DNA from: Trueperaceae bacterium
GTDB taxonomy: Bacteria > Deinococcota > Deinococci > Deinococcales > Trueperaceae
Reading direction: 5' to 3'
Length of the DNA: 12,065 nt
NCBI GenBank assembly: GCA_003567075.1
Contig: PXAU01000365.1
Coordinates: 1 to 12,065, forward strand
This document shows positions 6,239-12,065 of this stretch, one piece after another. Under the pieces are notes generated by a model. It saw nothing but the letters and a program-made list of their open reading frames with translations. It had not been told where the DNA came from and made no database searches. The translations under genes and the position numbers were made by a program. Numbering within the stretch: the first letter of the stretch is position 1; the number at the start of each line of letters is the position of its first letter.

Positions 6239-7081
6239 ATGGAGCTCCTCCGGATCCTGCTGCGCTCGAACCGCTTCATGGCTGGTTTCTGGATCGTCAC
6301 CGCCGTGCTCGCCTTCGCGCTCCTCGGCCCGACGCTGCTGACCGACGTCGGCCCCTTCCAGCGCGTCGGCGGCCTGTTCAACCCGCCGTCGCGCGACGCG
6401 CTGCTGGGCACCGACAACTTCGGGCGCGACGTCTTCACGCAGCTCATGTACGGCACGCGCACCTCGCTCTACATCGGCCTGGTGGCAGGCTTCGTGGCCA
6501 CCTTCATCGGCGTGACCATCGGCACGCTGGCGGGCTACGCCTCGGGCGTGATCGAGGAAGCGCTGATGGGGGTCACCAACGTACTCATCACCATCCCGCC
6601 CATCGTCGTGCTGATCCTGCTCTCGGTGGCCGTCGACGCGCGCACCGCGACCACCATGGGCATCATCATCGGGGTCACCGCCTGGCCCTGGACCGCGCGC
6701 GCGGTGCGCGCCCAGACCTCCAGCCTCCGCACCAGAGAGCACGTCGCGATCGCCCGCATCTCGGGCGTCGGCAGCCTCGAGATGATGCTCGTCGAGATCC
6801 TTCCCTACATGTTCTCGTACATCTTCATGGCCTTCATCCTGCAGCTGACCGGCGGCATCCTGGCCGAGGCGACGCTGTCCATGCTCGGGCTCGGCCCCTT
6901 CCAGACGGTCTCGCTTGGCACCTTGCTGCACTGGTCGCTCCTGTGGGAGTCCGTGCGCGTGGGCGCCTGGTGGGCGTTCATCCCGGCCACCGTGTTCCTG
7001 TCGATCACCACCTTCTCGCTCATCCTCATGAACGCCGGCATGGACGAGATCTTCAACCCCACGTTGCGCCACACCCGCTAG
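6239..7081 (+). CDS. ABC importer permease, DppC/OppC type
   Basis: This is the second transmembrane subunit, 280 residues, the usual length of DppC-like proteins. It shows LLGTDNFGRDVFTQLMYGTR (about residues 55-75), the characteristic loop of the family just before the core membrane domain. The EAA loop is near residues 160-185 (REHVAIARISGV). The end, MNAGMDEIFNPTLR, matches the usual DppC ending. The frame stays open far upstream inside the first permease gene, but ATG 6239 is the credible start. GGGGGAG (6224-6230) lies 8 nt before it and only 2 bp separate it from the previous stop. This implies translational coupling with the first permease, its heterodimer partner. Confidence 0.93.
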   Translation: MELLRILLRSNRFMAGFWIVTAVLAFALLGPTLLTDVGPFQRVGGLFNPPSRDALLGTDNFGRDVFTQLMYGTRTSLYIGLVAGFVATFIGVTIGTLAGYASGVIEEALMGVTNVLITIPPIVVLILLSVAVDARTATTMGIIIGVTAWPWTARAVRAQTSSLRTREHVAIARISGVGSLEMMLVEILPYMFSYIFMAFILQLTGGILAEATLSMLGLGPFQTVSLGTLLHWSLLWESVRVGAWWAFIPATVFLSITTFSLILMNAGMDEIFNPTLRHTR

Positions 7082-7090
7082 GACGCCCAG

Positions 7091-8083
7091 ATGCCCAACG
7101 TCGTGGAAGTCGAAGGACTCGAGGCCTACTACCGGACGCCGGCCGGCGACGACATCAAGGCGGTCGACGGCGTCTCGCTGGCCGTGCGCGAGGGCGAGGT
7201 GCTCGGCATCGCGGGCGAGTCGGGTTGCGGCAAGACCACCCTCGCCCAGGTGCTGGGCCTCACCGTCCAGAAACCGCTCTACGTGCGCTCCGGGAAGGTG
7301 CTGCTGGAGGGCCGGAACGCGCTGGCCCTCGATCGCGAGACGATGCGCCGCGAGGTGCGCGGCAAGACGATCTCGACGGTGCCGCAAGGGGCGATGAACT
7401 CGCTCAACCCCACCCTGCGCGTGCGCAACCTGGTGATCGACGTCATGCGCGACCACAACCCGCGCATCCGTCGCCGTGAGGCCGTCGAGCGTGCGCGCGA
7501 GCGGCTCGACCTGCTGGGCCTGCCGCCGCGCGTCCTCGAGGCGTACCCGCACCAGCTCTCGGGGGGCATGAAGCAGCGGGTGATCACGGTGGTGTCGACG
7601 CTGCTCGACCCCGTGCTGCTGATCGTCGACGAGCCCACCTCGGCGCTCGACGTGACGTCGCAGAAGGTGGCGATCAAGCTGCTCGTCGACCTGCTCGCCA
7701 AGCGCATCATCCGCAGCATCGTCTTCATCACCCACGAGCTGCCGCTGTTGCGGCACGTGGCCGACCGGATCGCCATCATGTACGCCGGCAGGCTGGTCGA
7801 GGTCGGCGCGATGGAGGACATCGTGTTCCGTCCACAGCACCCGTACGCCGAGGGGCTGGTGGGATCGGTGCTGGTGCCGGAGCCGGGCATGAAGGAGCGC
7901 ACCGTGACCGGGATCCCGGGCCGCCCGCCGGACATGCGCCGCCCCCCGGCCGGGTGCCGCTTCGCGCCCCGCTGCCCCAAGCGGTTCGATCTCTGCGATC
8001 GTGATCCGCGGCCCTTCGGCATCGACGGGAGGGAGGTGTGGTGTTGGCTGCACCGCGATCAACCCAACGCCGAGCGGCCGTGA
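7091..8083 (+). CDS. ABC importer ATP-binding protein, DppD/OppD type
   Basis: This is the first ATPase subunit, 330 residues. It has Walker A GESGCGKTT (42-50), a Q-loop in STVPQGAMNSLNP, signature LSGGM (156-160), Walker B LLIVDE (Asp180, catalytic Glu181), D-loop SALD, and the switch His215 in FITHE. All residues needed for ATP hydrolysis are present. The C-terminal oligopeptide-transporter extension holds four cysteines (289, 295, 302, 318; spacing C-x5-C-x6-C-x15-C) after RPPAGCRFAPRC. In some relatives this region binds an iron-sulfur cluster. The start lies 9 bp after the permease stop with a weak AGGA at 7080-7083. It should pair with the next ATPase on the cytoplasmic face of the permeases. 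Confidence 0.94.
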   Translation: MPNVVEVEGLEAYYRTPAGDDIKAVDGVSLAVREGEVLGIAGESGCGKTTLAQVLGLTVQKPLYVRSGKVLLEGRNALALDRETMRREVRGKTISTVPQGAMNSLNPTLRVRNLVIDVMRDHNPRIRRREAVERARERLDLLGLPPRVLEAYPHQLSGGMKQRVITVVSTLLDPVLLIVDEPTSALDVTSQKVAIKLLVDLLAKRIIRSIVFITHELPLLRHVADRIAIMYAGRLVEVGAMEDIVFRPQHPYAEGLVGSVLVPEPGMKERTVTGIPGRPPDMRRPPAGCRFAPRCPKRFDLCDRDPRPFGIDGREVWCWLHRDQPNAERP

Positions 8084-8877
8084 GCGACGGGCCCATCCTG
8101 GCCGTCGAAGGGCTCACGCGGGTGTTTGGTTCGGGCCGTCACGCGAACCTGGCGGTCGACCGCGTCGACCTCGCCATCCGTCCCGGCGAGGTCGTGGCCC
8201 TCATCGGCGAGTCCGGGAGCGGCAAGACCACCGTCGCTCGCATGCTCTTGGGGCTCCTGCCGCCGACCGAGGGGACGGTGCGCTACCGGGGCGTCGATCT
8301 GGACACCCTCCGACGGCGCGAGGGCATGCGCAGCTACTGGCGCAACGTGCAGGCGGTGTTCCAGGACCCCTTCGGCTCGCTCAACGCCTTCTACAGCGTG
8401 CGCCGCTGCATGCTGAACGCCTTCAAGCTCTTCCCGCGCAGGCCGCCGCGCGCGGAGCGGATTGCGCGCGTCCGCGAGGCGCTCGACATCGTCGGACTCG
8501 ACGTCGACGACATGCTCACGAAGCACCCCCATCAACTCTCCGGCGGGCAGCGCCAACGCGTCATGATCGCTCGCGCGCTCGTCGTGCAGCCGGGCGTGCT
8601 CATCGCCGACGAGCCCACCTCGATGATCGACGCCTCCTCGCGCGCGGCGATCCTGAACATCCTGCTCGATCTCCGCACGCGCCTCGGGCTCACGGTGATG
8701 TTCATCACCCACGACATCGGGATGGCCTACTACACCTCCGATCGGCTGTTCATCATGCATCTAGGGCGCATCGTCGAGGAGGGCCCAGCCGACGACATCA
8801 TCCGCGATCCGCAGCACGAGTACACCAAGCGGCTCCTGGCCGACGTGCCGACGCTCAGCCGCGAGTGGATCCTGTGA
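8080..8877 (+). CDS. ABC importer ATP-binding protein, DppF/OppF type, short form
   Basis: This is the second ATPase. From GTG 8080 it has 265 residues: Walker A GESGSGKTT (43-51), Q-loop AVFQDPFGSLN, signature LSGGQ (153-157), Walker B VLIADE (Asp177, Glu178), D-loop SMID and switch His211. The nucleotide-binding domain is complete. It ends at TKRLLADVPTLSREWIL and lacks the C-terminal Cys-bearing extension of its partner and of full-length DppF. GTG 8080 overlaps the previous TGA by 4 nt and gives the usual start MSDGPILAVEGLTRVFG. The frame is open further up, with GTG at 8038 and 8041 and TTG at 8044. GGGAGG (8031-8036) would fit TTG 8044 at 7-nt spacing, so a version 12 residues longer is possible. 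Confidence 0.92.
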   Translation: MSDGPILAVEGLTRVFGSGRHANLAVDRVDLAIRPGEVVALIGESGSGKTTVARMLLGLLPPTEGTVRYRGVDLDTLRRREGMRSYWRNVQAVFQDPFGSLNAFYSVRRCMLNAFKLFPRRPPRAERIARVREALDIVGLDVDDMLTKHPHQLSGGQRQRVMIARALVVQPGVLIADEPTSMIDASSRAAILNILLDLRTRLGLTVMFITHDIGMAYYTSDRLFIMHLGRIVEEGPADDIIRDPQHEYTKRLLADVPTLSREWIL

Positions 8878-8919
8878 GCGCACGCGCGCGAACCGACGAG
8901 ACCCCGGACGACAGCCGGA

Positions 8920-8940
8920 GCGGAGGCGATCGGCCTCCGC
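8920..8940 (+). promoter_or_regulatory. Hairpin between the ATPase and GH3 genes
   Basis: GCGGAGGC (8920-8927) and GCCTCCGC (8933-8940) form a perfect 8-bp stem with a 5-nt loop (GATCG). It lies in the 85-bp gap between the transporter block and the glycosidases. No T-run follows and no clear promoter box is visible in the gap. It may mark an mRNA processing or stability boundary. GAGGAG (8951-8956), the GH3 ribosome site, lies just outside the stem and stays free. Confidence 0.45.
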
Positions 8941-8962
8941 ACGTGGGTGTGAGGAGCCGACC

Positions 8963-11443
8963 GTGACGCAACGCCCGATCGACGACCTGCTGGACGCCTT
9001 GACGCTGGAGGAACAGGTCGCCCTGCTGGCAGGCGCGTCGGCCTGGACGACGACACCCGTGCCACGCGTGGGAGTGCCGGCGATCAAGGTCACCGATGGG
9101 CCCAACGGCGCGCGCGGTGCGGGAGGTCTCGTCGGCGGCGTGCCTGCCGCTTGCTTCCCCGTAGGCATCGCCCTGGCCGCCACGTGGGACGTGGCGCTGG
9201 TGCGGGAGGTCGGCGGCGCGCTGGCCGAGGAGACGCGCACGAAGGGCGCACGCGTGCTGTTGGCGCCGACGGTGAACATCCACCGTTCGCCGCTCGCCGG
9301 CCGCACCTTCGAGTGCTACGCCGAAGACCCGCACCTCACGTCGCGCATGGCGGTGGCCGCGATTGGGGGGCTTCAGGAGCAGGGCATCGCTGCGACGGTG
9401 AAGCACTTCGTGGGCAACGAGTCGGAGTTCGAGCGGATGTCGCTGAGCTCCGAGATCGACGAGCGCAGCCTGCGCGAGATCTACCTGCCTCCGTTCGAGG
9501 CCGCCGTCACCGAAGCGCGGGTGTGGGCGATCATGTCGGCCTACAACAAGCTCAACGGCACGTACGCGGGCGAGCACCCACGCCTTCTCACCACCATCGC
9601 GCGTGAGGAGTGGGGCTTCGATGGACTGATGATGTCGGATTGGTTCGGCACGTACAGCACCGCCGCGGCGGTGGAGGCGGGCCAGGACCTGGAGATGCCG
9701 GGCCCGACCCGGTGGCGTGGGCCGGCGCTGGTCGCGGCCGTCCGGGCGGGCGAGGTCGCTCCGGACGCGGTGCGCCGCAGCGCGGCGCGGCTGCTGCGGT
9801 TGTTGGAGCGCGTGGGGGCGCTGCGTGACCCGGCGATCCCGGACGAACGTGCCGTGGATCGGCCCGAGCATCGCGCCCTGATCCGTCGCGCGGGCGCGGC
9901 AGGCATCGTGCTGCTGAAGAACGACCGGGCGCTGTTGCCGCTCGACGCCGGGCGGCTTCGCAGCGTGGCGGTGATCGGCCCGAACGCCGCCGTCGCGCGC
10001 ATCATGGGCGGCGGCAGCGCGCGCGTGAACGCGCACCACCGCGTGAGCCCGCTGGAGGGCATCCGCGCCCGCGCCGGTGACGGCGTGCGCGTGCTGCACG
10101 AGGTTGGGTGCAGCAACGAGCGTTTGGTCCCGCTGCTGCCGGGGCCCGTCGACATCGCCTACTTCGGCACCCCCGACCTCTCGGGCCCCGAGCTGGCGAG
10201 CGAGCAGGACCAGGCGGGCGAGCGGTTGTGGGCGGGCGATCTCCCGGAGGGGCTGGACCCGATGCGCTTCTCGGCCAGGCTGGTCGCGCGCCTCACGCCG
10301 GACGAGGACGGCGAACACCGCTTCGGCCTCGCGAGCGCCGGCCGCAGCCGCCTCTTCGTCGACGGGTCGCTGCTCATCGACGCCTGGGAGGGCTGGCGGC
10401 CGGGCGACACCTACTTCGGTCAGGGCAGCGACGAACGCCGCGCCACGCTCGCGCTCCAGGCCGGGCGCAGCTACGAGCTGCGCGTCGAGTTCGGCGCCGA
10501 CGCGCCGGTCGCGCTGCCGATCCGGGCGGTCCGCGTGGGCGTGACGAAGCCGCTCGGTGACGACGCGCTGGCGCGTGCCGCGGCCGCGGCGGCCGGCGCC
10601 GACGTGGCGCTGGTGTGCGTGGGGTTGAACGACGAGTGGGACAGCGAGGGCGTGGATCGCCCGCACATGGACCTGCCCGGGCGGCAGAACGAGCTGGTCG
10701 AGCGGGTGGTGGCGGCGAACCCAAACACCGTGGTCGTGCTGCAGTCGGGCTCGCCGGTGACGATGCCGTGGCTGCCGCGGGTGCCGGCGCTGCTGCAGGC
10801 CTGGTACCCGGGTCAGGAGTGCGGCGACGCGATCGCGGACGTGCTCTTCGGCGACGTGAACCCGTCGGGCCGCTTGCCCCTCACGTTCCCGGCGCGGCTC
10901 GAGGACAACCCCACGTTCCTGGCCTACCCGGGCGAGAACGGCCGCGTGCGCTACGCCGAAGGGCTCTTCGTCGGCTACCGCTACTACGACGCGAAGCGCG
11001 TGACGCCGCTGTTCCCCTTCGGCTTCGGGCTGTCCTACACGCGCTTCGAGTACGGCGAGGCGGTGGCCGATCGGGAGCGACTCGCGCCCGGCGACGCCGT
11101 CACCGTGCGCCTCGACGTGACCAACGGCGGTGACCGGGCGGGCGCCGAGGTGGTGCAGGTGTACGTGCGCGATCCGCGCTCGACGCTGCAGCGGCCCCCC
11201 AAGGAGCTCAAGGGCTTCGTCAAGCTGTTCCTCGAGCCCGGTGAGACGCGCACGGTGCGCGTGGCGCTGGACATGCGCGCGCTGGCGTTCTTCGACGACG
11301 CGCGCGCCGCCTGGGTGGCGGAGGCAGGCGACTTCGAGGTGCTCGTCGGGGCGTCGGCTACCGACATCCGGACGCGCGCCGTGACCAAGCTGGAGGCCGA
11401 CTGGGTCCACCCGGTCGGGCAGGGGGCGGGAGGCCCGAGATGA
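8963..11443 (+). CDS. GH3 beta-glucosidase with PA14 insert
   Basis: This 826-residue glycoside hydrolase family 3 enzyme removes sugars from the non-reducing end of beta-linked oligosaccharides. The N-terminal barrel carries TDGPNG (Asp45), NIHRSPLAGRTFE (Arg108), KHFVGNE (Lys147, His148) and the nucleophile in MMSDWFG (Asp226). The second domain has the probable acid/base Glu562 in DSEGVDRPHMDLP. Between about residues 390 and 530 this domain is interrupted by a PA14-type beta domain (ARLTPDEDGEHRFGLASAGR, LFVDGSLLIDAWEG). A fibronectin-III-like domain (about 709-810) ends the protein. No signal peptide is present, so it acts in the cytoplasm on imported sugars. GTG 8963 has GAGGAG 6 nt upstream. 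Its stop overlaps the next start. Activity on other beta-glycosides (xylose, galactose) cannot be excluded. Confidence 0.93.
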   Translation: MTQRPIDDLLDALTLEEQVALLAGASAWTTTPVPRVGVPAIKVTDGPNGARGAGGLVGGVPAACFPVGIALAATWDVALVREVGGALAEETRTKGARVLLAPTVNIHRSPLAGRTFECYAEDPHLTSRMAVAAIGGLQEQGIAATVKHFVGNESEFERMSLSSEIDERSLREIYLPPFEAAVTEARVWAIMSAYNKLNGTYAGEHPRLLTTIAREEWGFDGLMMSDWFGTYSTAAAVEAGQDLEMPGPTRWRGPALVAAVRAGEVAPDAVRRSAARLLRLLERVGALRDPAIPDERAVDRPEHRALIRRAGAAGIVLLKNDRALLPLDAGRLRSVAVIGPNAAVARIMGGGSARVNAHHRVSPLEGIRARAGDGVRVLHEVGCSNERLVPLLPGPVDIAYFGTPDLSGPELASEQDQAGERLWAGDLPEGLDPMRFSARLVARLTPDEDGEHRFGLASAGRSRLFVDGSLLIDAWEGWRPGDTYFGQGSDERRATLALQAGRSYELRVEFGADAPVALPIRAVRVGVTKPLGDDALARAAAAAAGADVALVCVGLNDEWDSEGVDRPHMDLPGRQNELVERVVAANPNTVVVLQSGSPVTMPWLPRVPALLQAWYPGQECGDAIADVLFGDVNPSGRLPLTFPARLEDNPTFLAYPGENGRVRYAEGLFVGYRYYDAKRVTPLFPFGFGLSYTRFEYGEAVADRERLAPGDAVTVRLDVTNGGDRAGAEVVQVYVRDPRSTLQRPPKELKGFVKLFLEPGETRTVRVALDMRALAFFDDARAAWVAEAGDFEVLVGASATDIRTRAVTKLEADWVHPVGQGAGGPR

Positions 11444-12065
11444 TCGTTCGCGACCTGCACGATGGCTGGACGCTCCACCACGCCGGCAACCCGAACGACG
11501 TGCCGGCAGCGCTGCGGGACCGCGAGGTGCCGGCCGCGGTGCCGGGATGCGTCCACACCGATCTGCTCAGCGCAGGGCTGATCCCCGATCCCTACCTCGG
11601 CCGCGTCGAGGAGACCCTGGCGTGGATCGGCGAGACCGACTGGCGCTACCGCTGCACCTTCGACGTCGACGCCGACCTGCTCGCTCAGGGGCACATCGAC
11701 CTGGTGTGCGACGGGCTCGACACGGTCGCCGAACTGACGCTGAACGGCGAGCCGCTCGGCCGCAGCGAGAACATGCACCTCGCCTACCGCTTCCCGGTGG
11801 CGCCGCTGCTGCGCGCGCAGGGCAACGAACTGGTGATCACGTTCGCGTCAGCCGTGCGCTACGCGCACGCGTTCGAGGCCGAACGCGGCCCCTTGCCGCA
11901 CGTCAACGTCCACGGCATCCCCTACAACTACATCCGCAAGATGGCCTGCAACTTCGGCTGGGACTGGGGCCCGACGCTCGTCACCGCCGGCATCTGGCGC
12001 CGTGTGCGGCTGGAGGCCTGGAGCGCGGCGCGCGTGGCCGCGGTGCGGCCGCTGGTGCTGCGGGC
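11440..12065 (+). CDS. GH2 beta-mannosidase, N-terminal part (runs off the window)
   Basis: This is the start of a family 2 glycoside hydrolase of the beta-mannosidase group, which releases mannose from the non-reducing end of beta-mannosides. The ATG overlaps the GH3 TGA (ATGA), and GGGAGG (11428-11433) lies 6 nt before it, so the two genes are translationally coupled. The 208 complete codons cover the N-terminal sugar-binding jelly-roll domain and the beginning of the next. Diagnostic blocks are VPGCVHTDLLSAGLIPDPYL, WIGETDWRYRCTFD and, near residues 166-186, RKMACNFGWDWGP followed by TAGIWRRVRLE. All are typical of beta-mannosidases rather than beta-galactosidases. The catalytic glutamates lie beyond the window. 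There is no signal peptide, so it should be cytoplasmic. Together with GH3 it points to mannan or glucomannan fragments as the imported substrate. Confidence 0.92.
   Translation, partial: MIVRDLHDGWTLHHAGNPNDVPAALRDREVPAAVPGCVHTDLLSAGLIPDPYLGRVEETLAWIGETDWRYRCTFDVDADLLAQGHIDLVCDGLDTVAELTLNGEPLGRSENMHLAYRFPVAPLLRAQGNELVITFASAVRYAHAFEAERGPLPHVNVHGIPYNYIRKMACNFGWDWGPTLVTAGIWRRVRLEAWSAARVAAVRPLVLR

Noticed and set aside
6185..8062. Minus-strand open frame of about 625 codons opposite the second permease and first ATPase
   Set aside because: The translation is biased towards His, Asp, Gly and Arg and carries no motif. The + strand holds Walker and permease motifs throughout.
8855..11410. Minus-strand open frame of about 850 codons opposite the GH3 gene
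   Set aside because: Same explanation: a compositional mirror of a well-conserved + strand GH3 gene, with no recognisable motif.
1..12065. Defence system, mobile element, CRISPR array or RNA gene
   Set aside because: Looked for on both strands. No spaced repeats, transposase motifs, terminal inverted repeats, tRNA-like folds or rRNA segments were seen. All coding space is accounted for by ordinary metabolic genes.

Overview
The window is strongly GC-rich DNA, densely packed with genes that all lie on the + strand. The solute-binding protein has an ordinary secretory signal peptide ending in an AQA-type site, with no lipobox cysteine. High GC plus non-lipoprotein binding proteins fits a Deinococcota member (a Truepera-like lineage is my best guess). 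This is an inference from composition and gene style only. I see no phage, transposon, CRISPR, rRNA or tRNA sequence.

Layout. (1) Positions 1-1208 hold the end of a secreted inhibitory-type serpin whose start lies before the window. (2) Positions 1324-1857 encode a small FMN-binding flavin reductase-like protein. (3) After a hairpin and a clear sigma-70-type promoter (TTGACC-18-TACAAT, 1976-2005) comes a ROK-family transcriptional regulator. I start it at GTG 2071, not at the earlier GTG 2026. (4) Positions 3422-8877 hold a complete peptide/oligosaccharide-type (Dpp/Opp-like) ABC importer: binding protein, two permeases and two ATPases. (5) Positions 8963-11443 encode a GH3 beta-glucosidase with a PA14 insert. 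A GH2 beta-mannosidase follows with a 4-nt overlap and runs off the right edge.

How the genes fit together. A ROK repressor, a family-5 binding-protein importer and cytoplasmic beta-glycosidases form a classic sugar-utilisation locus. From memory, the order resembles the Thermotoga maritima beta-glucoside and manno-oligosaccharide loci. Neither glycosidase start carries a signal peptide. The likely scheme is that intact beta-linked oligosaccharides (beta-gluco-, manno- or glucomanno-oligosaccharides) are imported and then cut to glucose and mannose inside the cell. The regulator has lost the ROK kinase catalytic Asp and the zinc motif, so it should be a sensor-repressor only.

The most interesting non-coding signals are three. 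A perfect 15-bp hairpin between the binding-protein and first permease genes buries the only Shine-Dalgarno of the permease. Inverted repeats overlap the ROK promoter. A partly shared sequence, GTGCAACG, occurs at the ROK promoter and in the gap before the binding-protein gene. I found no clearly new system. The window is best described as a well-formed carbohydrate import and degradation operon with some regulatory features worth testing.
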